DNA of 64,000 bases from Acanthornis magna (lineage: Eukaryota > Chordata > Aves > Passeriformes > Acanthizidae), in assembly GCA_036785705.1 (NCBI GenBank), contig JAWUZG010000056.1, forward strand, positions 11,518,501 to 11,582,500, read 5' to 3'. The notes below the pieces were generated by a model, which saw only the letters and a program-made list of their open reading frames with translations, ran no database searches and was not told where the DNA came from. The position numbers were made by a program, and so were the translations under genes. This document shows, in pieces, positions 30,313 through 45,300 of this stretch (positions within the stretch are counted from its first letter, which is position 1; each line of letters begins with the position of its first letter).

Positions 30313-33300
30313 TCAGCTGAGCAGCTTTTTCCGTGAGTAAGTCCTGCTAAGGGGACGCCTCCTGGAAACCATGATGCGGAACGGAGACAACTCCTGGTTG
30401 GCAGTAATTTGGACTGCATCAGATTCTTCTTCTACAAAAACAGAAGGAATACATGAAAGCCACAGTTTACAGAATTCACTGGTGATTCCAAGATGCCAAA
30501 TACCAAGTGGAGACAACAAGAACTGGAAGCTGCACTTTTCACTTAGCTACTCTCTCTTCACTGCTACCTCTCCTTCCAAACTTCACGCCAAATTTCTTGT
30601 AAGTATGTGAGATTGAGACACTGAATACAGCATTGGCAGACACAGGTTTTCTGCCCAAAGCCCAACCACCAGCACAGCATGATTTTGTTCTTGTTAGCTG
30701 GAGGCAAGCAAAAGGCATAACCAGTCTGCTTGAGCCCAGCCTCTCCTCACTTGTGCTTACCTTGAACACGCTTCCTCCGAGCTGGCGGTGGGGACAGCAG
30801 TGGAGACTGGGTCAGGGCTCGAAGGCTGCTGGCAGAGAGAGCACTCTTCACAGGTGGAGTCGAGCCTGGAGAAGCACAGTGAGATGCTGCAGCAAAACCA
30901 CTCAACAACTCGAGTGTTAAGTCTCACACCCAGCCTCTGTGCTACCTCAAAACTGCCATCAGTACAAGTGATACTTTGAGTTTATCTGAAACAAACTTTA
31001 GGCTGGCACATTGGGGTTTTGGCATTCAAGAACGGTAAATGGCAGTCTGGAATTAGCTCTTAGCACATCTAATTTTCTTAGGTGGTTTAGAAGAAAAGTA
31101 CTTCACTTTGTATTAAACACAGGTAACTCCTGTGTCCTGGAAGAAAACTGTTATAACCACCACTGTAGGTACAGAAAGTCTCTTACGGGACCATATAAAG
31201 GCTAAACACTGCTATTATTTCATGTCCTGAATATGGATTAATGTTGCCTAAAAGTCTGGCATTTTTTCCCTGTGATCTTGTTCAGTAAGAAGACACTGCC
31301 TCTGTATACACATCTCTTTCCTTGCGAAAGGAAACAGACACCAAAGCTTAGTGCAATGACTACAGAACAGCACCTGCCACAATCCCCTGTAACATGTAAT
31401 TTCTACAATACTGGATTAAGTATTTGAAATTCACAAGGCCTTGTTTACAGAACTGAACAGCCTGTTTCACCAAGGTCAGCTGAATGGTCTGTACCCACAG
31501 CAAAAGCAAAGAGGCAGCTTAAACCTACACACCTACTGATGCATTACTGCTAGCAAGGGAATAATTTCTGGTACCCACCTTCAATGGCCCCACCACTCCA
31601 GGGAGAGAGAACTGAAGCACCAATAAAGACCAACACCCGCAGGACAAACCCCACCAAGGCTCCAGTCTACACTGAAGCAGCCAAGCTTTAGACTTAAGAC
31701 TGCTGGCTTCACAAATGGATGCTGGGCAGAAACAGCCAGTGGCACCAACACAATCTGAATAAATCACCAGCTGGATACAACTGGGATCCTCTCTCCTCAA
31801 GTTCTCAAACTTTCCTTTTAGTTCCTCCAGCCTCCTGCTCTTTCATATTTCTCTGATCTCTCTTCCACCATTAATACTCCTCATATCCAGTTTGCCTCTC
31901 CACATAATTATCATCTGTATCATCTACAAGCCACTCCCCTTTCACCTCATTTTCCCTCGGATAATTACACAGAAAACAACTGTGTTCTTGTTTTTATCTA
32001 ACCCCCATTTTTAACCGTATTTGAATTTCAATGAGTGTTTTTCATGCGATTTAATTACCTGACAAAAGGAAGACATCATCATCCCCCAGACAACTGTGCT
32101 GCTCCAGTGTTTTGAGAGCACATGCTCCTGGTTTCTCAGGAAGTACAGAGTCTGTCCTTGATTTGCTTCTGTTGCCCTCATCCGTGGAAAAGCCAGCGAG
32201 ATCCCAGCTGCACCTATCAGCGCATGATCTCTTGGCACTGTGATTCTCCTCCTTTTCTGGTGATAAGTAAGTAAAGACTCGCTTCCGAGATTTCAAGCCA
32301 AAAGTTCCCATGGCAGAGTCCTCATCAGCCCTTGGTTCAGAATCACTAGGAGATGCCTGATCCTGCAGCCTGCAAATCCCTTCGAGTTCAAAATCCCCAA
32401 GAATATTTGTTACTTTGCTGCTGCAATGTTCCGACATCCTCATCGTTCTCTCTCTGCCTGCTGACACTCGTGTCCGTTCATCAGCATTCCTCTCGCTCTG
32501 ACCACAGCTCACATTAGCAGTGCTGCCTGCTGCTCTCTTCCTTCGAGGCCAGTCATTGATGGCATCAGGAGTAGTCTTCCCCTTCTGCTTTGGAGAAGGG
32601 GTCTGAAAAACTCCTGCTTCCAAGGGGAATGGGGAGGTGACATTAGAGGCACAGCTTGTTGGGGTGTATGACTGGCATATGTAGGTCTGTCCTGCACCTT
32701 TCCCAGGTGTGCTGTGGAAAGAACGACAGCAGGATGGAGAAACACAGGCAGCTGCGAGTTTTCCTGGGTGCTTGCTGCACCAGGTCATAGCAAGATCACT
32801 GAAGGGGCTTTCTCCTCCCTTGGGTTTGCTGGCACTCGCTTCAGGTTGAACTTCCAACGATGAGAAAGAGCCAATTTTCTTAATGCGAAGTTTGGGCAGG
32901 CCTGAAGCTTGCATTTCAATTTCCACTTCGTACGTCGGTGGGCTGGCAGAAGGCAGTTTGCAACAACTTTCAGGAGGAGAGAACTTGGCTACAAAGGGAG
33001 GCTCTCCCATCCGTGCCGCAGCCTCCCGCTGCCTCCTGTCTGCAGTGCAGCGTAAGGAATAGGCAGGAGGAGACTTCTGCTTAGGAGGCGAAGGATTCAG
33101 GGCAAATCTGGAGCGTCTCTTAAGACTTGGAGCCTTCAGCCCCATATATTCTTCCCTTAGCAGAGTTCTTGCTTCCAAGTCATCATTAACTGTTTGCAAA
33201 TCACTTAGGAAGGACTCACAGGTGTTTGCACTGCAGTTCTCCTCCTTAACTGATGGCTCACAGCCTCTCTCAACATTCTGTGCATGTTCCTGCCCTCCAG

Positions 33301-36300
33301 CAAAAGGCTTTGGAGACAAATGGTTTTCCAAGTTCTCCCTTGAAGGAGACTTTTGAGACACTCTGTCCATCTGCTTATTTTTCTCCGATACAGGGATATT
33401 TTCAGTAACTTGGGACTGATGAAGCTGAAGGCTTTCTACAAAGCAGTTACCACCACTATCGTGACTACTGTTGTTATTTTCTGAAAGTATTGCACATGTA
33501 AGTGTGAGGCTGTCTCCTATAGAACCTGGTTCACATTTGGCCTCCTTGGATGTGTGAAGCAGGGACCTCAGTGAAGTGCCAGTGATACCTGGAGTCTTTT
33601 GAGAAGATGGTGTAGATGCACTAGGTTCCCAGTCACACTCCCCAGCCTGCGTGTGGGAAGGAGAGCAGATTGTCACAGTGTTTGTGGAACTTTCACGGAG
33701 TGGAGAGCTGCAGAGAGGCTCCGGCCTCACAGCAAGCTGAGGTATTTCTGTACTCATCGGGCTGGTACATAACTTTGAACCTGGATCTTTGTGTTTCCTG
33801 GGAGTCCTTTTAGGTGCTTGAGATAACAGATCTGACTGCACCTGAATTTCCTTTGTAAGGATTTTCCTCCGAGCACTAACTGGAGATGCTAATTTTGAGA
33901 GGTATCTCAAGGAACGTCTTGGAGTTTGAAGTTCTGTAAAACACCTTTCTTGGATGGCAGAAGGGGAAGAAGCAGTTGGATTTGCATCTGCTGGAGGTAA
34001 TACTGAGGCATTAAGGACTGTGAACCCTTCACGTTGGGGTGTTTGCAAGCCAGACTCTTTGCAAGGAGGGGAAAGTGTTTGTGCTGCAGAACAGTCCTCA
34101 GCAGTAACTCGCAGTAAGTGAACTCTCTTACTGTCAGATAGCGCAGATGGAGACTTGACCCTTTGTGCAGGAGGAGAAAAGTACTTTCCCAAACATTTAG
34201 CTACAGTCTGCTTAGCTGCTGGACTTTTGCCAGGTGTCTTCTCCTGCTTCTGTGGTGTCCTGTGGACAAGGCGAGGCGATCTCCTTGGGAGCTTACTGGC
34301 AGAATTCAGTGGCTTCTGGGCCACTTTATGAGGTGTTTTTCTAGGTGTCTGCAGAGAAAAAAAAATAAATTAATCATGCTTGTTCTACTCCAGTAGTATC
34401 ATCTACCCATCTTCACATTTATTTCCCAAGATTTGAAACATAAAAACCCATTTGATTAGACTTAACATTAACATTAAATTTAAGACACATAGGTCTGATT
34501 AAATGTTAATAGAAAAAGAGGATGGGAAGAAAGAGAAAGGGAGCTAACTGATTCTACCTGACATGAGGTGAGCTCCTCGAAGTGTACGGAATCTTTCCTT
34601 ATTCTCCTCCTTCCAGGTGAATGCTTCACTGGAGGACTACGCATGTCAATGACTGCACCAAAGAAAAACCTCTTGGGAGTCTGGACAGGGGGGCTCTCTG
34701 AAAGCTGGTTAAGGCCTATAAAATGGAACAGTACACTTTAACTAATACAAAGTAACATGCCACAATCGTCTGAATCACTTCAGATGTGTGGAAAAGAAGT
34801 GTAGAAAGCTCATATCCCTGGCATGTTCTTTTCTTGCCAAGTGTTAAAGCTTCACCAGAATTATTGTTATTTCCCATTATGAAATTAATATCCATCTGTA
34901 AAAAGAGTGCTCCAATGGTAAAAAAAGGTACAAAATACCTCGGCCTCTTATTCTATTTATAGCTTGTAGCTTTAGATAGTTCTGGTTCATGACTAAGGAT
35001 TCTAATAAGTAGAATATAAAGAACTAAGTGTCACCATTTTTAGCTGATAATCCTACTGAGAAAGCCTGCAAAGAAGATCCCATCAGTCATTGCTTTATGC
35101 TGCCACAGAGTAGACTGAAAGTAAGCTATAGGATTTCTGTCCCATATTTTACAAGGATTTCACTGCATTTAAGGAATGCAGACTGACAATCAGTGGTATT
35201 CTGTTAGATGGGCCTGACTGGTTTGTTAAGTTGGCAGTGAATTCATCATAGAAATAGCTGCCTTACCATCCTCAAAATTCAGATTACCAATTAAAAAATA
35301 ATTACTGAGGATGAATTTCTGTCTACAGAAGATGTTACATGACAGCTCTTAGCTTCTTACAGTCTCTTGCAGAGCCAAATCAAATCAAACTCAGAGCTAT
35401 CCATGCCAGCTTTTCAGATCAGCAGTATCAGTCTGCTCAAATCCCACTCAGTACCTTCTACATCCTGCAGTTTACAGCTTTCCTTTTCTTGTCCCTGGTG
35501 GAGGTGCTGTGAATTTTTTGAGCTGGGCTGTGTAGTGGAATAGAAAGCACCAGAGCAGGTCCTATTCAAAGACAGCTGTTTGATGCGTGGGCTTCTTCTC
35601 AAACCTGCATCTGAAAAGGCAGAGACATTGGAGATTGAAGCCTTCTTTCCCCCTCAGCAATGGGTACATCATCAGGAACAGTTCACAACTGCAAGGAACT
35701 TACTCTCAGAAGAAACTTCTCTACAGATAACTATCTCACCCAGGAAGGCAAGCATGTGAAGAAAGCTTCAGCTTTCTTGAGGATTTGGAATATTTATGCA
35801 TACAAATCTCCCTCTAAATTATGATGCCCCCCCCCAGTCATGATTACTCTCATTCCTCTTCAGCAATTATATGGAAAGGAATGCTACAAAAGCCATGTTC
35901 AATACAAGTTACATCCAAGCTGAAAGATTGGTTAATGCTCTTGTCTCCTTTCACTAGCAATTTCATTTTCCTGCTTGCCCACACGTGCTGGTTTTTCCTT
36001 CCCTTCTGGGGAAAAGGAACAGTACTAACCAACGTAAGACACACTCCCCAGAGCCAGGAGCCTGTCTGTTACAGCAGAAATCAGAGCAGTGTTAGGGTCA
36101 CAGCACAACATGGTGAAGTTACATTAAAAATAACCATGTGCTGGTTTGACAATAATTACAGCAGCTCAGACACTTGTTCACTCTTCAAGTCCTTCATGTT
36201 TTTTTCACTTAAAAGACTATCTACCTCTCTTTCTTAACTTCTACTGTACAGAATTGTTAAAGCAGTGAGCAGCAAGTGCATCTATCAGAGGCAGCAGTGC

Positions 36301-39300
36301 TCCACCAACAGAACAGTACAACACTTTTGGACTGACTTCTCATGAATTAGCCAAATCAAGGCCTGCTCATCTTATGAGTTATGATACTGCCAAATCACCT
36401 TTAATGGAAAATCAGTGCTTACCATATATGGCCTTCTCTGGAGATTCTTCTACAACACCAGTGTCACAGCCTGGATCAGAAGACCTTGACAAACAACAGA
36501 CATTTTGGGCTTAGCATACTGAGCATATTTACAAGAACAGAACTTACCACAGCAACTGAAAAGCAGTCCTCTATTCTACATCAATATATTGCTTTGTGGG
36601 CTACTCTAAGTGATCAATTACTGAGCACTTTGCCTCCTGCTAACATGTGATTAAGTATGGGTAGCTCCCTAGCTGTACAGGTAACAGTTCTACATGAAAG
36701 AAAATGCTACAATTCAGCCTGGAGTCCACAAAATACAGCAGGAGCCTTTTCTTCAGAAGCCCTTCAATCAGCAACTGAACCTAAACAGGCATTAGCTGCA
36801 GGAATTAAAGCAGTCTGACTTACATGGTGAAGCAAGCACTATTTCTCCCCACTTAAGCAATGGCATTTAGCCTCCACTGTTCTCTTACAGCCTCAAGTTG
36901 ACTCTCTGACCACAAAGATACCTGGTACTTGTGCTCATAGCCATTAATTACACAGCCAATACTTACTGAAGAAATTCAGAGACAACTCACCGGCCTTTGA
37001 TCTGCTTGTGTAGGAGTCTCCTGGACACTTGCTTATGTAGTGGTGTTTCTGCAACTCTCTTGGTCAACAACTTACGATCTAAAAATCATGCAAGAGCTGT
37101 AACATCACACAATTATAAAGCATTTGGAACAAATAAATAAATAAATACAGTTTTGTACAGGCTTCAGCTTAAGAATGACAGTCAATACAGAACCATGGTA
37201 CTGTCTCCCAGAACTCACAAGCTATCATTATTTCAGAGTCCAGTGTCTACACTCCTTCCCACTCCCTCAATATTATTAATAGTACCATGTCAGACATAGT
37301 TAACCTACTGAGGTAACTTTCATTCTTCATCTTTATTTCACAGATCCTTTAAGGATTTAAACATTTTTAATCTTAGATTTCTTTATGAGATGTAAAGAGT
37401 TCAGTAAAAAACAGATTGTAATTGTTTCATAGAACTGAGAGTCCAAAAATAGGAATTTTAGCGAAAGCTCTTCCACTACAATTTTATCTGTGGCAAGTCA
37501 TGCCCTACCTTTGGTGCCTTCATTGGTGCATTTGTACTTTAGGCCTTCCACAGCAGATACTGACTGGCTTCTGAGCATCTTTTTCAGAGACCTTTTTGAT
37601 GGTGAAAGTATCTCTTCATTGAAGAGGTTCCTCCTTACCTTTGTAACCTCTGTGAGGCAAGAAGAGCAAGAAAAGATCAGATTAAAAGGAAAAACAGAAG
37701 AAAAAAAAAATGAAAGGAAAAAAAACCCCAAAGGTAATTTTGTCAGGCCACTAGAGATAGGAACAATATACCAGCATGGAAAAACAACTTTTTAGAGGCT
37801 ACAGAGCTTTGAGAAGTTGTTTTCACTGCTATTGGAACATGTCCTCCTTTAAATCCATTCCATCCTTCTCTTCTGAATTTGTATTATTTGCATTATTCCA
37901 GCAATAAGCTACAAGCAGATGACATAGCAGAAAAAGCAGCCAGTCAGTGTCCCATGTGGGACATTAGGTACGCTACAAAATCTCAACCAAAGCACATCTT
38001 GGTTCAGAGAACACACGTGAAATTTATTTTTATTATGTGTTTGTGGGGATATATCCTGTTTCCAGATATAGTTCACTCTTGTCCCCATTTTCTTTGCAGG
38101 ACAGAGAAGATGGAAATAATTTCAAGAGTCAAGGTTTTCTTTTGAGGACACAGAATTTAAGTTTTCTGCATATGTGTACACAGAATACCACGTATTTTTT
38201 TCCCCTCCAAGTTTTTGCACAATTCAGCAAAACTTCCTTCAGATTTCCAGCATGCCTCAGCATAATTTCATCATGGCTCAGTAAAATTTACAGGGACAAC
38301 ATGTGCTGAAGATGCACCTTTCCATGAACAAGCCAGAAGTCAATATACCTTGCACTGCTTCTTTCTGCAATGAAGGCATCTGCTGGGACTTCTCAGTGGC
38401 AAGGTAAGAACGCAAGTTCTCCTGAAACAAACAAGAAATCAGCCTCAGCAGCAGTGCAAGGTTATGTTTCATTATGAATATTAACTGTAAACTCTGAACT
38501 ATACACATATTTCAATTTCTCCTTCAAAGTAATTATCTACGTACAGCTGTTATAGGGCACACTTAGTAAGGAAATACAGATCAAGAGCTTTGCAGTCAAG
38601 CATCACAACTCACACACAATCCTTCTGAAGAGTTTTACCTTTCTGATGGGATTCTTGGATACTTTAGGAATCTCAATTTGACGCAAGTTCTGTGGTGCTT
38701 CTGTCATGCTCCTGTGTCTGGCTAACACATTATTCCTTTAGAAAATATTAAAAAAAAATAAGTTAAAGTAAGATCTAAAGCACAATTATCAACCTACTGA
38801 CAATTAAACTTCAGTTTGACTCGAGAGATAGAAAGTGTTTACCTAAATTCAAATTGCAAACTGTGTTGATTCCTCACTTACTACAACACTGAGATATGAT
38901 TCGCAACATAAAAAGCTATTCCTAACTAAGGTTGGTATTGGAACTCCTTCACAATTCGCTAATTCGAGCACAGAATCCCCAACACAGAGATCTCCAGTCA
39001 ACCACTTTTAACAGTATAGGTCAGCTACTGCACAGCATAACATGCTTTTCCTCTCATAGAAGATGTTCCCGAACGCTACTTTTGCATTAGATACAAATAC
39101 AGAATCAACATTATATTTTCATATAGTCAACAAAAAGCTGCCTCCTGTTTGGAATTAATACCTTCTCTTTTTGGCAGATCTGGTGCGCAGCTCTTCCAGC
39201 TGATCACTCTCAGTGCAAACAGCACCAGGAGTTAAGACAGATGATAAAGAGAGTGGAAGGCCTGGAGATTTGCTATCCAGAGTCACAGAGTCATCACTGA

Positions 39301-42300
39301 AGAAGTCTGAAGGTAGAACAGACGCCAGCTTCGGAGGTATTTGTGTACCAAGACCATAGTAAATATCTCCAAGGGTCTTCGGTATAGAATTCATATACCT
39401 GGAGCATCAGAGAGAACGCACATCAAATACACCCTTCCTCAAAACTGTTGGTGTTTCAGTCCCAAGGTCTGAACTAAATCCTTGTTCTTATGTGTTAATA
39501 TTTAGAAAAAGAACCCAAAAAACCACAACAACAACAACCTGAATATCAACTGCATTTTAAAAATTAGTTTACTTGCTTATCAGCTACTTTTTCTTTAACC
39601 AAAACATAAATGTAACAAAGGGAACATGTCTAAATTTCAGGGAATTACTAAGACGCAGTAAATCAAAGCTATTGATTGCTGTCTACTCACAGACAACATC
39701 CAACCAACCAAAACCACAGTGCCCAGTAACATATAAATCATGCTAAAGAACTTACAATTCTAGTATTTCCTCTAGAAACTTTGTAAGATAGGCTGGGTCT
39801 TCAGTCAGACACAAAATGCGCAGCATATCTGTTATCTGGAAGAGAAAAGTCAGGTGGGAAAATGGATTAAGGTGTGACAGCTGCAGCACCAGATATTTTA
39901 GAGCAGAATATAAACTGTTAGTGTAAAATCAAAGGCAAAGAAGGTTCCAGGTCTGCATTTCTAGTGACATGCAGAAACACGACCTGGTTTATACTTTACT
40001 TGCCTCCTCTAACAGCTGCTCCATTTCCTCAGTGTTGCTTTGCAGTGAAGGGCACTGAAGGCACAACTCAAGGCGCAAAAATACCTGAAGTCGGCACCTA
40101 AGAAAATAAGTAATTATCCACCACCTCTTTTTCTAATGGAAACTGCAAATTTACTGCAAAAGGTATGCTCAAAAAAGCAAAGGGAAGGGAAGTGGTTCCT
40201 TTTGACACCATAATTTAGTTAGCATTTCCTTTTTGGTGGCAAGGGAGATGCCTCATTCCAGATATAGGCTGCAGTGCTTATCACACAGCATGGCTATATT
40301 TGCATTTAATGAAATGGTTTACTGCAACCAGAGATTCTCCTTGAAATATTTGCCCCGTGTAAATATTTTTCCAGTTGTACAAAAAAGCCACCATTAAAAA
40401 TTGCTAACCAACTCCACAGTATCTCAGAAGCTGAAGTAAATACAGTGTCTCATACTCTCTGACTTTGGTGTCCTTCTCTAAGCCATGCTGTTGTCTGAGT
40501 ATTTTGCTGGTCTTCAGGAGATAGTTTCTGACGCTTTCCACACAGGCCACCTGCAGACACATAACAACAGCAAGAGCTTCAACTCTGTTCTCTGTCTGAA
40601 GGGAAGGTTCCTCCCCTGTCCTCCAGTTATCCCCCCAACCTATTCTTTTGAAAGTAGTTCACTTTTTTCCTTTTCTTTCAAGGAAAGGAATTACTTTTCC
40701 TTCCAGTAGCAAAGTCATGATGACACAGAACAATTCAGAGCTTGAAATCACAGAGGCCACTTGCTTGCAGCATCAGGCCTTCTTCACTCTGGATTCACTG
40801 TGGATTTGTCTCTCACAGTACTTTTGTTAAATTAATCACAGGTTTACGAGTTTTAGTTTCAGGTTATTTTAAGCCTATAAATAGTGCTAAAGATTATAAG
40901 AAATACCTTGAACAATTTCTCTTTCCTGGCAAAGCCAGGCCTAGATTTGCCATGTAACTCAAAAGCAAAAGATGTACCTTCTTTAAAATATGGTTTGCAA
41001 GAATGTATTTTTTTAAATTCTGTCTTTGAAATTAGAATTTGGAAGAAGGTCAACATAAAGGAAAGACATCTGTTGCAACCTTTAGCAAAGTTGTAAACTG
41101 ATAACTGAATTTTCCTACATTCTTTACAACCATCCACAGTTTTTCACTATTGAGTCCCCACAAATAGAAGTCAGTGATCATGGTGCAACTGCACATAAAA
41201 CTTCAGAGGATATGAAGGAAAGGTAGCCCGAAATATTAAAAATTCTAACTTCCAGATCAGTAACAACCCTGCCCACATGCTCTTACCTACCTCTTTCTCT
41301 TTGGCATCTTGTAGTTTCAAGAACCTTTTAATGGCCATGATCATACTCTGCGCAGATGCAGATGAGGGAATTCCCTCAGCAATAGCCTTCTGGTAGCTCA
41401 CAGTCAAGTGGGACTGCAGTTCCTCCTCTGTTTGGAAGTCTGCAAGGAAATGGTCTATGTTAACCAAATGCCTGTTGACCACACCTTACTGGTAAAATAC
41501 TCATCCCAGCTGAAGTGGGGAACAGAAGAGGTCACAATAAATATTTTCTCCAACAAAGATGCATCCAGACCACAGAACACTAACAGAAGCAGTGCCAGGT
41601 CCAGACCCATGATATATCATAAGCTAAGTCAATCTTAAAATCAGTGAAGTTTGCTTAAGGTCAGCAAACTTTCAGGCTACTGTAGCAGTCAAGAAATGCC
41701 CTTAATTTCTGCCTAATCAGTGAACTAGACTACATGTCCAGTTACACATTAGTGGGTGCTTCCCTCTACTTCTTTTGCTTCAAATATTTAAAAAGATAAA
41801 TCCTTATTGCTTATAGCAAAATAACAGGACTTAACACACACCAATTAATATCTTAAGTGCCTTTTCCTTTCCTTCCACCTTTTCATCCAATCTTTTTGCT
41901 GAAAGCTTCTGTGGAACCTTCTCATTCATTGCTGGTGGCACAGCATCAGGTTGAAACTTCTGAGCTTTCACATTTAGTCTTGCTACATTGAGCATCTGCA
42001 GGGATCTGGACATGGTCTTCATCTTCTGCCTGACTGGAGTTCGGGGAACCCCACCTGCAATGCCACAAAAAAAAAGGAGTTCTACCATCAGGCACGCTGG
42101 GGCATGAACTCCACCCAAGTTAGAGCACAACAATGAATTCTGTATTACTGTGAAGTGAAATTAGTAACCTCCTAGAGGAAAACATGGCCCAAAAGGTTGT
42201 ATTTCTTCATAAAATCAACGTACAGCAGTGTCGCAGGCAGCTACTTCTCCCAGTAAAAAGGAGGGGCATATTGCTCTGCATAAGAGCTTACAGAGGTGTA

Positions 42301-45300
42301 ATCAGGAGTTACATATATATAGGAAGCAATCTTATGTCACAGAAATAGAAAGAGCTGACAGAGCAGCACTTGAGGATACCTGAAGTTAGGGTAAAATCAG
42401 CTGTGGTTAGTGTAGAGAAATGCAATGTATTAACTCTTCCAGAAGAAAGTGTTTTATTTCTCTAATTAGAACAAAGCTGAGAGGTTGCAATATTTACTAG
42501 CAGTTGGAGCAGTCCCTGTTTCAACAGTTAATTAAACAGCAGTGCTCTGCATGTTGCTTTTAACACATCTGTCAGTCACCGCACAGCCTTGAATTATAGT
42601 ACTTTGGGTTCTACTACAGGACAAACCTAATACTAATAAGTATACGAGACTGTCCCTAAATAAAAAAACCCTAAAGCATGCTACTACTTAGAGGACAGAT
42701 CTCTGGAGTTCATGCATCATCTTTTATTGACAACATGCACATATAATCCCAAAGTATACATACGTCTTTTTTTGTTATTTCCTGGTCCAGCTGCAGCAGA
42801 GGTTTCACTGAATTTTCTCTGGTACAGCTCAGACAGACTTTCTGAGAGCTCCACATCAGATTGGTCTGCATCATCCTTCCTGTTAGCACAAGGAACCTGC
42901 AGGAGCCTATAAAAAAGAACAATACAGTTATCAAAACAAGGTGGGAACAGGAAGCATATCCCTTCTTCCCTGTGGACAGAAACAAGGTTTTTCTAGGTTC
43001 CAGTCCACAGCAATATAGTGCAAGTAGCACATACTAGTAACTCTTCCAGCACCTGTTCGCCAAAACACTTAAGAGATACAGAAAACCCAGACCACCCTCT
43101 TAAAAGGGTCACGCCAAATTGGAACGAAGCATTACAATAACACACAATGGATGTGGCACTGACCTGTACCACAAAACTAAATTAGCAGCTTTGTGCTTTC
43201 TAAACTACCTTGCATTAGGCTCTCTTTTGTTCCACTCAGCAAGCTCTTTGAAGAAAGCAAGTTTATTCATTCCAAATAAATACCAACTGTGAGAAAACAA
43301 CCACATCTTCAGTATCTTGCACTGGATCTCACCATCTCATAAAAGCTAAATTCTGTGATTTCCCAAGTAGCTTAAGGTCATTTTAGGTGACCTGCATCAC
43401 TGCTGAAACTACCAAGATTTTAATCCACACAAATTGATGCCCAAACATCCTGTTTCCAGTTTGTCTATACAAGAGATAAGCCAACAGTAAACTGAGTACA
43501 GAAATAAATGCAGTAGAGAAGCACTTAATTCTAGAAGTCTAAGCAATGCTACAGCCATACTCCCTTAATATGAAGCAGAAATCTTTGATTATTGCTCAGA
43601 GCCATGTTTCAGAAAAATACCTGAATGACTCCATCAGGTCTGAGCTTGCTCCACAAGCATTCGATGCAGGATACCACACTTCCAGCACTGAAGGATGCCA
43701 GCCCCGTGTATGGGACAGTTCCCGTTGGACCCACTCTGGCACTGGAGTTTCTTCTCCTGTAAGCAGACACACACAGACAGAAAAATTAGAAAAGCTAAAC
43801 TACATGGCAGAAGGTCCCAGCCTTCACAGAACCTCTAAGTTCCAAAATAGAAACTCCTCATGTAGAAAAACGTTAACTTTAGATTTTTTCCACTCCAGAT
43901 CTGATCAAAAGATGATGAGTTTTGCATTTCCTGACACCTACCCAGACTGGCCAAAGAATCTTCCACCGACATGTCAATTTTACTCAACACACTATTCACA
44001 ATCTCTGGCAGGTGAGTAGCACTGTCTTGGGAAGAGTCTTCCACCACAGCTCCTTCAAGGCTGCATCCCTGAATTTCAGCAGTCTTCTCAGGACCAAGCA
44101 CAGTCAGAACTGCAGTGTCCTCAGAAAACGGTGACAGAACAGCAGTGCAGGAGCACAGAGTTTTAGACAGAGATACCTCAGCAACCTATATTTTAAAAAA
44201 AAAGGGAAAAGAGAAACGTTCATGTTATCTAGAAATACAGAGACTTAATGAGCACAGATACTTGTTATAGAATTACATGTTCTCCAAAACAATGTTCTGA
44301 ATTTAGCATCAAATGAGCAATCTGCAGTGCAGCAATTACCACTACTATTGTCTTCATAACATAATACTGCCGCCCCTTTTGTCGCAGCTCATTTCAGAAG
44401 AGATATTAGTTTAAGGCAAAGAGGAAGATTTACCACGTGCAGCCTTTCAGCCACTAGACTCTTCAACAGCTGATGAAACAGAGACCTGTTACATTCTGCC
44501 TGCTCAGCCTGTGAGCTCTGCAGTATCCAGCTCTCTGCGAGAAAGTGGCCAGCCTGTGCCAAGCTCCAATCCATCAAGCTTCCTTTCAGGAAGATTCTGA
44601 CTGGACATTGCAGTTGTCTTTGGCTCATGGCAAGAGGTTCCAGGATCACGGCACAGCTTTCCTGCTTCTTCCCTCCTGTGCAAGGATAGGATACAGTAAA
44701 ATTCTTAAAGCAAGTAAAAAGGGTTTTTCCATCTAGGTGAAGAGACAATTTCAGTGTAAAAAAAAGTGAGTTCCAAGATTAAACACGGAATATACCCTAT
44801 AGTAAGTGTGTTACAAAACTGACCACCTTCCCAAGCTCTCAAGGAGCTGATCGCATGGAGGAACCACTAAAGAAAGAGCCCATGCACTGCATGCTGCTTT
44901 AAAGCTAATCTGTTTTCTTTTGAAGGGGCTTCCTATCTGTGTTCTTATTTTACCTGAAATGAATAATTGCATAAGAAAAGGGAGTACACCTCTATAAAGT
45001 GGGACCTGCAAAGAGCTCTTCATCCAAACTTCTAGGAACATGGAAAACTGAAGAGGCTCAATCAGAAGTATGGACTAACAGGTCTCATATCAGAAGTAAA
45101 GCACAAGCAGAACTCAAAAAAAACCCCAAAAAACAAATACATAGGTTTTTAAATATCTGAAATTACTTTAACACATACTATTCACAAGGGAAGTTCATCA
45201 AGGACCCTGCATGAGAGATCAGTTATTATCATGCACATCTGTATTTTTCTTTTTTTTTTTTTTTTTTAATTACCAGGCATACTGAGAAACAAGGTTCCTT

